The notes under the pieces are model-generated. The model searched no databases. It worked only from the letters and a program-made list of their open reading frames with translations, and had not been told where the DNA came from. This document shows positions 7,497 to 14,794 of a stretch of DNA of 15,496 nt, one piece after another. The stretch is from Gammaproteobacteria bacterium (lineage in GTDB: Bacteria > Pseudomonadota > Gammaproteobacteria > UBA11654). The translations under genes and the position numbers were made by a program. Location: the NCBI GenBank assembly GCA_018672815.1, contig JABHDX010000035.1, positions 1-15,496 on the forward strand, given 5' to 3'. The stretch's first letter is position 1. Each line of letters starts with the position of its first letter.

Positions 7497-8581
7497 GTTG
7501 GCCAATCTTTGGAAGGTGCAACAAAACATCCTTTCTTCAACCCTGCTAAGTTAATAAAACTAGCTGCTGCTGTTGGGTCTCCATCTAGAGGAAATAAAAA
7601 AACATTCATCGGTATTGATGGTGAAATATCAATTGCTCTATTAAAATATTTTTGCCTATCTCTAGGATAAACTTTTACTGGTACTTTGGGAGTCCTTGAT
7701 CCTAGTGTAGGTAACCCATCAGTAAATATAAATACATTATCTGGCTTTTTGTTAAAAGTATTAATGGCTTCAAAAGCATTATATAAACTGTTACCTCCTT
7801 GAGGGACTGTTAAAGCTAACTTATCAATGGCTGATACTATATTTTTACTATCAGCTTTTATCCATTCTCCATCACTTTGATCTAAAACTGATTGGGCCGA
7901 TTCATTAAATGTATAAATTTGAAATTCTCCTTTCAATCGTGTTGCCATCCATTCAACGCCTTTAACTACCTGGCTCCATTTTGGAGCTCTTATCTTCTCT
8001 TCATCTGGATAAATAGAAAAAAGCAAAGCGTTAGCATAAGAATTAGCTAGCATACTGGTGGATGAGTCAACTAAAAATAAGACACGCTCTCCAGATACTT
8101 TACAGCCAGATATATATTGTCTTTGTCCTTCACCACCTCTATCAAATGGTGAATCTCCACTTAGTTGAGATTGTTTTTCTGCTTCAGATGACAACCTCTT
8201 ACTGTCTTGTTCTAAGATCTTAATATCAGATTTGAGCTTTTCAACACTATCTTGAGAAGCTAGCGATATATTTTCATACAATGAAATTTCTTTAGTAAGT
8301 TCCTCAATAATTTTCATTAATTCATCTATACTCCCTTGTATAGTTGAGCTATCTTCATCTATTTTATTGATTTCATTCTTTATATTTGTCATGCGTTTTT
8401 GACCATCAACAATTTCTTCTTCTAAAAATTCAGTCTGACTTTTCAAGATTACAGATGCTTTATTACTTCTGGACTTAACCTGAGAATTAATAATCATAAA
8501 AAAAAGAATAATGGCCCCAAAACCACATGCCATTACATCCAAAAAAGACAAATTGAAAACATTAAATTGCCTTCTTGCCAT
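7493..8581 (-). CDS. Membrane-anchored coiled-coil VWA protein (first paralogue)
   Basis: 362 aa with the same plan as the gene after it. The basic tail MARRQFNV precedes FNLSFLDVMACGFGAIILFF, one membrane helix with Asp15 at its entry. A long coiled coil spans about 44-140 and a VWA domain about 160-350. The metal-site motif has Asp172, Ser174 and Ser176 (DSSTS) and Asp288 (FTDG). The usual Thr of the second loop (GGT) is replaced by Asn/Ser in GGNSLYNAF (262-270), so metal binding may be altered. Cys160 and a C-terminal Cys (KKGCFVAP) could pair in the periplasm. It lies 12 bases after the ExbB-like gene and its stop overlaps the next VWA start as ATGA. A bare VWA family hit says little; the helix and context suggest an ExbD/MotB-like stator partner with a VWA head (inference). 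Confidence 0.87.
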   Translation of the reverse strand: MARRQFNVFNLSFLDVMACGFGAIILFFMIINSQVKSRSNKASVILKSQTEFLEEEIVDGQKRMTNIKNEINKIDEDSSTIQGSIDELMKIIEELTKEISLYENISLASQDSVEKLKSDIKILEQDSKRLSSEAEKQSQLSGDSPFDRGGEGQRQYISGCKVSGERVLFLVDSSTSMLANSYANALLFSIYPDEEKIRAPKWSQVVKGVEWMATRLKGEFQIYTFNESAQSVLDQSDGEWIKADSKNIVSAIDKLALTVPQGGNSLYNAFEAINTFNKKPDNVFIFTDGLPTLGSRTPKVPVKVYPRDRQKYFNRAIDISPSIPMNVFLFPLDGDPTAAASFINLAGLKKGCFVAPSKDWPT

Positions 8582-8593
8582 AAAGATTTCTAA

Positions 8594-9394
8594 TTATTCA
8601 CCCTTAAGATGGGTAATCAGATTTTGATCTGCATAGGTTTCTGTTTCGAATATTTGACGTTCTTGTAGCAGTTGCAATTGATGCACTAGAAACATAATCA
8701 CTATACTAATAAGTAAAGCGATAAATGTTGAATTAAAAGCTATGCCTAGATTTTGAGTAACGCCACTAATGTCTCCATCCACTGCTTGATGTGCCAAAGA
8801 CAAAGCAGCCCCTATGCCTCTAACTGTTCCAATAAAGCCAATAGACGGTATAGCCCATGCTATATAACGTATCATTGATAATTCAGACTCAAGTCGGTCA
8901 GCTTCACTTTCAATCATTGTGTGTGTTGCAGTTGAAACATCCTGGATATTCTTGGTAGTGGCAAATCGTTTCAAACCATTACTTAAAACTCTAGGTAACA
9001 ATAATTCTTGTTGTGATTCATCTAAATTCTCAAATTGCCTTAAATACATATCAGTATTTTCTGGTTTTATAGTCTGGCCTCTTTGTAAAGGAATAAAATC
9101 ATTCCTTAAAAGCTTTCGTTCATTTAGGGATGTTTGAGCTTTCAGAGCCATGATTGCAAATGCCCATAGCATTAATATAAAACAAGCTTCTTGCTCGAAG
9201 TCACGAATAATCACAAAGAAAGAACGCTCAGGTACATAATTACTATCTTGCGTAATCATGGCTTGTTGCTGTTGTATGATCTCAACCGCTTCAGGCCTTA
9301 CCAATGACACATAAAAAGCATGGACCAGAATAATGGAGATAATTAAGGCAAAACCTTGATATAAAAATTCTTTGGATAAATTGTTGTTATTCAT
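8594..9394 (-). CDS. MotA/TolQ/ExbB-family proton channel
   Basis: 266-aa inner-membrane protein of the family whose pentamers use proton flow to drive a partner (TolR, ExbD or MotB). Four hydrophobic segments are seen: about 13-32, 68-85, 176-200 and 217-240, with a large cytoplasmic loop (86-175) between the second and third. The hallmark is in the third and fourth helices: AIPSIGFIGTVRGIGAAL with Thr190, then VTQNLGIAFNSTFIALLISI with Thr223, matching the polar pore residues of ExbB. No ExbD or TolR gene lies beside it; instead two VWA proteins with ExbD-like N-terminal helices follow directly. Four helices resemble MotA, but the core motif is ExbB/TolQ-like. The ATG start lies 9 bases after the small coiled-coil gene, with a poor ribosome site, so translation may be coupled. 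Confidence 0.9.
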   Translation of the reverse strand: MNNNNLSKEFLYQGFALIISIILVHAFYVSLVRPEAVEIIQQQQAMITQDSNYVPERSFFVIIRDFEQEACFILMLWAFAIMALKAQTSLNERKLLRNDFIPLQRGQTIKPENTDMYLRQFENLDESQQELLLPRVLSNGLKRFATTKNIQDVSTATHTMIESEADRLESELSMIRYIAWAIPSIGFIGTVRGIGAALSLAHQAVDGDISGVTQNLGIAFNSTFIALLISIVIMFLVHQLQLLQERQIFETETYADQNLITHLKGE

Positions 9395-9403
9395 AATAAA
9401 TTT

Positions 9404-9652
9404 TTAGGTATCAGAATAAAATATCATCCCTTGACCGGCATTCACTTTATTTTCCTCTGCAATCTCTTCCTTGAGTTTCTCTTTTTCATATACCTCTTTA
9501 AGTCGATCTAATTCTTCTTGCATTTCTCTGTTCTCATTCTCTAAATTATTATTTTCATCCTCATCAGCGATAGCCAATAGTGATAATGAAATAAATAGAA
9601 AGAAAAAGACAGTTTTATGTTTGATAAGATATTTTATTTTAGTGGTATTCAC
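9404..9652 (-). CDS. Small exported coiled-coil protein
   Basis: 82 aa, not recognised. A basic N-terminus (MNTTKIKYLIKHK) and a hydrophobic stretch (FFFLFISLSLLA) form a signal peptide or anchor, probably cut after about residue 28 (LLAIA). The rest is very charged, Glu-rich coiled coil (about 30-68, with ENENREMQEELDRLKEVYEKEK), ending in a short AGQGMIFYSDT tail. The start is GTG; there is no ATG near the signal peptide. It overlaps the stop of the preceding gene by one base (TAGTG) and has an AGGA ribosome site 7 bases upstream, so it looks real and coupled. The likely place is the periplasm, between the PEGA/FGE-like protein and the channel complex, perhaps pairing with the VWA coiled coils (inference). 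Confidence 0.75.
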   Translation of the reverse strand: MNTTKIKYLIKHKTVFFFLFISLSLLAIADEDENNNLENENREMQEELDRLKEVYEKEKLKEEIAEENKVNAGQGMIFYSDT

Positions 9653-12090
9653 TACTCTATCCTATCACTATAACGTGCAATTCTAAATCCAACATCCAAT
9701 CTTGATGTGACAGCGTGATCTCTAAATGAGTATCTCAGAGCACTGATACTAGAATGTCTCCAACTTGAGCCCTTAATTACTTTACTACTTCCTTCTAATG
9801 GTCCCAAAGGATCTGACACTATATTTTTGAGATCTCGAGGATAGACCTTATAATAATCATTAACCCATTCAGCAACATTACCTCCTAGATCAAAAATACC
9901 TAAAGAATTTGCTTTAAACTTTCCGTTAGGAGAAGTGACAGGATAGCCATCCCAGTATTGTCCTAGAGTATTTGACATAAAAACTTCTGCTGACTCATCA
10001 GCATAATTACCAGATTCTTCTGCAACTGGCATGCTATCGCCCCATGGATACTTTTGTTCTCCACCACCACCATTAAATCTGGATAACCATTCCCATTCTG
10101 CTTCTGTTAAAAGACGGTAACCATTGCCTACTGGTCGTTTCAACTCATACTTACCTTTTTTGATTTCATACGCTGGCTCTAAAGATTCTTGAATGCTCAA
10201 CCAATTGCAATATTCAACTGCTTGTTGCCAACTAACCATTACCGTTGGATGCATATTATTGGATAGTTCTCTAAAAACTTCTGCACCAGAAGTATGCTTG
10301 GGTTCAAACTCTCTAAACTCTTTATTGGATACTTCTGTTATACCAACATAGAAAGGTCTAGTAATTTTTACTAGCCTTTCAGTTTCGTTTGTTTTTCTTC
10401 CCTGGTCTCTCCTAGGTGCGCCCATAACAAATTCATTGCCGGGATAAATCAATCTCATATCTAAGCCCTGAGTTGTTTTGATCTTATTTGGTAAAGCTGC
10501 CAATGCAGCTTCCTCAGGAGTCATAAGATTTATCGCTATAGTTTGCTCATAGCCTAGTGTTGGATTAATTATTAATTCTTCAGTAACATATCCCTCTTTT
10601 TCAATAAGTAATAGTTGCTTCTTAGATAATAGATCAATACTAATTGGAACCGTTCCAATTTTTTTATCCTCCAAAATTAAATTAGCACCTGGTGTACCGA
10701 CAAAATTCATCATGCCATAAATTGGCTTTAACTCTCTTTCAAATTCAACATATTCTATATTTGTTTCTTTTAGGATTTCTTCTTGTGTGTCGAGAGTAAT
10801 ATTTTCACTGATAGTCTTAAATCCTGGCTTTGAAAGACTGATAGTATGAGAAATTATAGGTTCTAACTCCAGTTCAAGAGGTGTTAGACCACGATAAATA
10901 GAATCTATATTTACAGAAGCGCCCTTAGGATAGGAAATAATATTAAGTTTGCTATCTATGAGATTTAAGTTAAATGGCTCTAAGATAATATTTTCTTTCG
11001 CCTTTACGGTAATCTCAGTTGAAAAATCCTTAAACCCATTTTTCTTAATTTCAAGAGCATGTTGCCCTTCTATAATATCAAGGTCCAAAGGGGCCAATCC
11101 TACATTTTTACCATCAATGAATATTTCAGCCCCACTTGGTTTAGTGTCTATCTGAACATCAGCCCAAGCAGGCTTAAGGTCAAAAATGAATTCTTGTTCT
11201 TCGCCCATCCCATTGATGATCAATTGTTCCTTAATGGGAAAATGCTTTTCAAATCGCAACTCAACATCCCTTGTTCCAGATTCCAAAAGGCCTCCAAAAG
11301 GAAACCCTCTCTTTTTACATTCCTCTTGAGACATTTCCATATCTGCACAAATAAATGGTGCTGATCTTTTTCCTTCTAGATACAGTTCATAAACAACATC
11401 GGGCCGGGTTATAAATCTAACAATACCCGGTGTTTTTCTTAATTTCATATCAATAACTTGAGAGGATTCCTTAGTGATTGTAATATCTAAGCTGTTCGGA
11501 ATATAACCTGATCTAGAGTAATCAGCCCTATATTCACCGGGTCTTAATAAAAATCGTCCACTAATTTTTAAATGTGGGAAAAAACCCCCAGAGACTGAAA
11601 CCTTAGCATCAGCTGGCATGGTTCTTATTTCAACAGCTTTAGAGGTAAACAAATAGAATAAAAAGTATCCAACTAAGAAAAACACTCCTATGGCAGCTCT
11701 CTGAAATGCCTTTTTTTGAAAAATACTCTCACTTTGTCTTTTTTGAAACTGTGTTGGTTGATCCTCTATAGAAATATTATTAACATTAATAATTATTTGA
11801 TTAGTAGAAATCTGAAATTGAACTCGCTTATCAGATACAACCAGCTCATCATCATTCTTGATCCAATAATTTCCAGAAAATTCTTCATTATTTACTTTGG
11901 TATCGATACTTGGATTAATCTTTTGCAAAACTAAACGATCATCTATCAAATCAATGATCAAGGCTATCCCCAACGAAAGCGAACCCACAATCAAAATATC
12001 AGAATTCAAATCTGTCCCTATTGTAATGGGAAAATTATCAGAACTAATTTTTCTAGTTTGATTGCCTTCATGTATGTTAATAATTGTCAT
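9652..12090 (-). CDS. FHA-like, PEGA-repeat and FGE-sulfatase-fold membrane protein
   Basis: 812 aa. Residues 1-105 look like a degenerate FHA domain (FPITIGTDLNSDI, then a strand-rich part ending NDDELVVSDKRV), without the usual Ser-x2-His. One membrane helix spans about 131-150. Next come PEGA-type repeats at about 152-217, 310-376, 380-447 and 457-521, each with a P-x-G/D-A core and a late K/S-x-G-F/Y turn. A two-Cys insert (Cys248, Cys258) separates the first two repeats. A formylglycine-generating-enzyme/SUMF1-like domain fills 535-809 (FVMGAP, NWLS, RLLTEAEWEWLS, YPWGD, GGNVAEWVNDYY, GSSWRHS, DVGFRIA). The catalytic cysteines of true FGE are missing from the GSSW-x-FRDH region, so sulfatase activation is unlikely. 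The start at 12090 is chosen for its AAGGA site and ATGA overlap; a 15-base upstream extension exists. Orientation (N-terminus inside, rest periplasmic) is inferred. Confidence 0.87.
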   Translation of the reverse strand: MTIINIHEGNQTRKISSDNFPITIGTDLNSDILIVGSLSLGIALIIDLIDDRLVLQKINPSIDTKVNNEEFSGNYWIKNDDELVVSDKRVQFQISTNQIIINVNNISIEDQPTQFQKRQSESIFQKKAFQRAAIGVFFLVGYFLFYLFTSKAVEIRTMPADAKVSVSGGFFPHLKISGRFLLRPGEYRADYSRSGYIPNSLDITITKESSQVIDMKLRKTPGIVRFITRPDVVYELYLEGKRSAPFICADMEMSQEECKKRGFPFGGLLESGTRDVELRFEKHFPIKEQLIINGMGEEQEFIFDLKPAWADVQIDTKPSGAEIFIDGKNVGLAPLDLDIIEGQHALEIKKNGFKDFSTEITVKAKENIILEPFNLNLIDSKLNIISYPKGASVNIDSIYRGLTPLELELEPIISHTISLSKPGFKTISENITLDTQEEILKETNIEYVEFERELKPIYGMMNFVGTPGANLILEDKKIGTVPISIDLLSKKQLLLIEKEGYVTEELIINPTLGYEQTIAINLMTPEEAALAALPNKIKTTQGLDMRLIYPGNEFVMGAPRRDQGRKTNETERLVKITRPFYVGITEVSNKEFREFEPKHTSGAEVFRELSNNMHPTVMVSWQQAVEYCNWLSIQESLEPAYEIKKGKYELKRPVGNGYRLLTEAEWEWLSRFNGGGGEQKYPWGDSMPVAEESGNYADESAEVFMSNTLGQYWDGYPVTSPNGKFKANSLGIFDLGGNVAEWVNDYYKVYPRDLKNIVSDPLGPLEGSSKVIKGSSWRHSSISALRYSFRDHAVTSRLDVGFRIARYSDRIE
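9660..9663 (-). promoter_or_regulatory. Ribosome binding site of the 82-aa coiled-coil gene
   Basis: AGGA on the minus strand, 7 bases before the GTG start at 9652 and inside the end of the previous coding region. It supports GTG as the real start of the small gene; no in-frame ATG competes near the signal peptide. Confidence 0.6.
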
Positions 12091-13592
12091 ACTCTTTCCT
12101 TGCATTCAATTCTAAAGCTTTGATTATTTTTACCTGGAAGAACTTTGAATCTCAAGCTTACATCTCTAAAACCGTTTCTTGTACCTACTGCCTTATATAT
12201 TCCTGGTCTCAGTGCCATTTTTTTGTTTAGAAAAACACCCAGTTCTCCCACTTTATATAAAGTAACAATAGTCATCTCATCTGAAAGGATCAAGATATTA
12301 ATAGGGACACTTGCAAGGCTGATAATATTTTCTAGATTTGCTATTTGACCTACTAATATTGGCCCTTTCTTCTTAATAACACTAGCTTGATTCAGTGTTT
12401 TTTTTGCCTTCTTTAAAAGATCATCATCACTTAGATTATCAGCATTAGCTGTAAAAAAAATTAATTCGCTAGCAAGAGAAATTCTTTGGTTAACCGTTTT
12501 TAAACTCTCAGAAGCATCCTTAATGTTTGCATCAAGTTTCAGTATGGCTTCATAATGTTTTTTTGCTAAAGTCCATTGTTCATTAACTTCAGCTATTAGC
12601 GCTTCATATTGTATTGACTCAATCTTCGACATTCTGACTTTTAATTCCAATTCTTCAATGGCTTGTAGAACATCCTTAGAACTAGGATTAATTTGCAATG
12701 CCTGATTAAATTCTATTTTTGTTTCTTCAAATTTATCTTCTGCCATCAATTGATAACCCCTTGATAAACTATTTTGAAAAAGCTCTTCATCAAGGCTTTG
12801 TTTTGATATTTCTAACCCTTCGATTGCTTTGACCCAATCTGGATCTATTATTAATGCATTTTCATACGACACAATTGCATTTTTCCATTCACCATCATTA
12901 CGAAAAATATCTGCCTGCAACATTATTTCAATAACCTTATCTACTTTTAAAGCTCTCTCATACCCTGCTTTTGCCTCCAGATTAATACCATCAATTGCAA
13001 GAGCTATCTCATATTGTTGAATTGCCAAATCTTGATTTCCTTGCAATAAGGCGTCACGCGCTTCTCTGAGAGCCAATGATAATCTTTGAGGTATGCTGAT
13101 TTCCAGATCGATTAAAATCTGCATTGATTCACGATACTTTAGAACTGCGGTATTAAATTGTCTCAAGGTATAGGCAGCGTCTCCTTCTGCCTGATACATG
13201 AGTGCATCACTCCAATCCTTTCCTCCCCAAAATAAGACCCCATTGACTTTCAAATCCTCTAATTTAGCCAGTAATTCAGAAAGAAGAGCCTGAGCAATAG
13301 GTTTTTGAGCTAAGTCAAATGATTCATTATTTTTTAAATTTTCAGAATTCTTCTGAATTGATGAATCATTGACCTCCTCTCTATAGTCACTAACAGTGGA
13401 AGGTAGTATAAAAAAGACAACTATTAGAAAGAGCAATAACAATCCACTAAGAAAAAAAGCCAACTTAGGATTAAATCTTTTTTGATTCTCTCTATCTAGT
13501 TTTTCTTGATAAATTGTTTTATTGATATTCAATGATGAGCTAGCTTTGTCATCTGATTTTTTTACTGAATCATCAGTTTTCTTAATATTCAT
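12087..13592 (-). CDS. Membrane-anchored TPR protein with PEGA-like C-terminus
   Basis: 501 aa. A charged, cytoplasmic tail (1-43) leads to one membrane helix (about 44-64, LAFFLSGLLLLFLIVVFFIL). A linker and tetratricopeptide-type helical repeats follow at about 130-370, with clear TPR signatures such as GNQDLAIQQYEIALAID, GEWKNAIVSYENALIIDPDW and DKFEETKIEFNQALQINPSS. The end (about 430-500) has the strand pattern of a PEGA-like domain (LGVFLNKKMALRPGIYKAVG then GFRDVSLRF), like the repeats of the next protein. TPRs bind proteins, so this is probably a scaffold of the envelope complex (inference). The ATG at 13592 is preferred over a TTG two codons upstream. The gap to the previous gene is 9 bases, and its stop overlaps the FHA/PEGA/FGE-like gene as ATGA. 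Confidence 0.85.
   Translation of the reverse strand: MNIKKTDDSVKKSDDKASSSLNINKTIYQEKLDRENQKRFNPKLAFFLSGLLLLFLIVVFFILPSTVSDYREEVNDSSIQKNSENLKNNESFDLAQKPIAQALLSELLAKLEDLKVNGVLFWGGKDWSDALMYQAEGDAAYTLRQFNTAVLKYRESMQILIDLEISIPQRLSLALREARDALLQGNQDLAIQQYEIALAIDGINLEAKAGYERALKVDKVIEIMLQADIFRNDGEWKNAIVSYENALIIDPDWVKAIEGLEISKQSLDEELFQNSLSRGYQLMAEDKFEETKIEFNQALQINPSSKDVLQAIEELELKVRMSKIESIQYEALIAEVNEQWTLAKKHYEAILKLDANIKDASESLKTVNQRISLASELIFFTANADNLSDDDLLKKAKKTLNQASVIKKKGPILVGQIANLENIISLASVPINILILSDEMTIVTLYKVGELGVFLNKKMALRPGIYKAVGTRNGFRDVSLRFKVLPGKNNQSFRIECKERV
12097..12101 (-). promoter_or_regulatory. Ribosome binding site deciding the 812-aa gene's start
   Basis: AAGGA on the minus strand, 6 bases before the ATG at 12090. 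It fixes the start there and argues against the upstream ATG at 12105, which would place this site inside the coding region. Most other genes of the cassette lack so clear a site. Confidence 0.7.
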
Positions 13593-13601
13593 AAGCAAGA
13601 A

Positions 13602-14789
13602 CTATTGTGCAGAATCTTCTTCGAGAATTAATCCAGTCTCTTCAGTATAAATTTGTTTGAGTAATTTCTTCCAGCCTAAGAACATTTCTTGTGCATTACC
13701 AGTAAGTCTTAATGTTTGTCCTTCAACCTCAATAAGTAAACCTTCAGCCTCAGTATCAAAAGAATCTCCACCTTCTTTCATCGATTCTTTGTATATTTTT
13801 GCTTCAGATGCCTTAGCAAAACCACTCTGAACAGCCTGCATTCCTCCAATCATAAGACCTTGCTGAGCATAACCACTAGCATTACTATCACCATCAACCA
13901 TAATGCCTCCTAAAATTGCGACAGCTCCAAGTAGTTGTCTTTTTCTAGCTGATCGTTTTAATTCTTCATAATTGATTGCATTTTGGCGATTAGACTTTCT
14001 CCATTCTTCATAAGGAACTGAAATTTCTCTATATAATTGTGCATAATATTCATTAAGCGTATCAAGAAGCAAAAGCTCCCTTTCCTTAACATCAGCTATT
14101 CTTTGCATAATTGGATCGTCATTGGCAGGTAAACGAGAGATTTTATAAACACTTGTCTTCTTATCCTGAACTAAGTAATCATTAAAAACACTAGGAATTA
14201 AGTCTGAAGCAAATCTTAAATCACCAATCTCACTTATACGCTTTAAGTCTTTAGATATATAACCAATCTTTATCTTTTGTAAATCATTTGCTATTTGATT
14301 AAATATACTTTGATAAGGATCTTGAGTTAAATCACGGCGTTTACTATAAGAACTTTGGCCAACTCTTGCTTTATAAGTTTTATCAATCCACTGCTTTCCT
14401 GAGATATCCCAAACACCAATTTGCATAGAAACATCATATCCATCTGATTTTATAATTCGTCCAGAAATATTAAGATCCATAGCCTTAGTATTATCAGGCA
14501 ACATCCAAACACCCCCCCAAAAACCAGTCTCTTCAAGAGTGTTCTTCAAGTGATAAGGAATATATCTCGCTTCAGCTTTTCTTATTTCCGGGAATACTAG
14601 AGGATTGCTTTCAATATCTTCTGGAATATTAGGATCAAAAATAAAAATACCAACATCAAGTAAACGATCTTCGGTAATTTCTATTTCAGCACGTTTGAGT
14701 TTAACTTTATCATATTTAATAGTTTCACTTAAACTCAGCAATGGTAATGCTAAGCAAACAAAAAAAATAAAGGTAGTTATATTTTTCAT
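13602..14789 (-). CDS. Exported protein with CsgG/TolB-N-like first half
   Basis: 395 aa, no confident family. A signal peptide (MKNITTFIFFVCLALPLLSLS) is probably cut near residue 21; there is no lipobox Cys, so it is not a lipoprotein. Residues 40-175 follow the pattern of CsgG/TolB-N/LpoB-like domains (VGIFIFDP; a helix with LKNTLEETGFWGGVWMLP; LNISGRIIKSDGYDV; VWDISGKQWIDKTYKARV; FNQIANDL). This is a weak, pattern-level match. A charged helical part (225-285) is followed by a glycine-rich hydrophobic segment (about 286-325, LLGAVAILGGIM and GLMIGGMQAV) that could touch a membrane or oligomerise. The ATG at 14789 is preferred; GTG codons at 14795 (overlapping the previous stop as TAGTG) and 14807 are alternatives. 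It is the second visible gene of the cassette. Confidence 0.75.
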   Translation of the reverse strand: MKNITTFIFFVCLALPLLSLSETIKYDKVKLKRAEIEITEDRLLDVGIFIFDPNIPEDIESNPLVFPEIRKAEARYIPYHLKNTLEETGFWGGVWMLPDNTKAMDLNISGRIIKSDGYDVSMQIGVWDISGKQWIDKTYKARVGQSSYSKRRDLTQDPYQSIFNQIANDLQKIKIGYISKDLKRISEIGDLRFASDLIPSVFNDYLVQDKKTSVYKISRLPANDDPIMQRIADVKERELLLLDTLNEYYAQLYREISVPYEEWRKSNRQNAINYEELKRSARKRQLLGAVAILGGIMVDGDSNASGYAQQGLMIGGMQAVQSGFAKASEAKIYKESMKEGGDSFDTEAEGLLIEVEGQTLRLTGNAQEMFLGWKKLLKQIYTEETGLILEEDSAQ

Positions 14790-14794
14790 TCTCA

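Noticed and set aside
7497..7529. N-terminal extension of the second VWA gene
   Set aside because: The open frame runs 33 bases upstream, but the ATGA overlap at 7493-7496 and alignment with the paralogue's basic tail and helix favour the start at 7496.
8594..9394. Tol-Pal or TonB energising complex
   Set aside because: The channel is of this family, but no TolR/ExbD with the standard periplasmic domain, TonB, TolA, TolB or Pal gene lies in the window.
9652..10490. Working formylglycine-generating enzyme for sulfatases
   Set aside because: The fold motifs are present but the catalytic cysteine pair is missing, and no sulfatase gene is in the window.
12091..12105. Upstream ATG for the 812-aa protein
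   Set aside because: It would place the clear AAGGA ribosome site inside the coding region and lose the ATGA coupling; 12090 is better supported.
13593..13598. TTG start for the TPR protein
   Set aside because: An ATG lies two codons downstream, and nothing in the upstream bases favours the rarer TTG.
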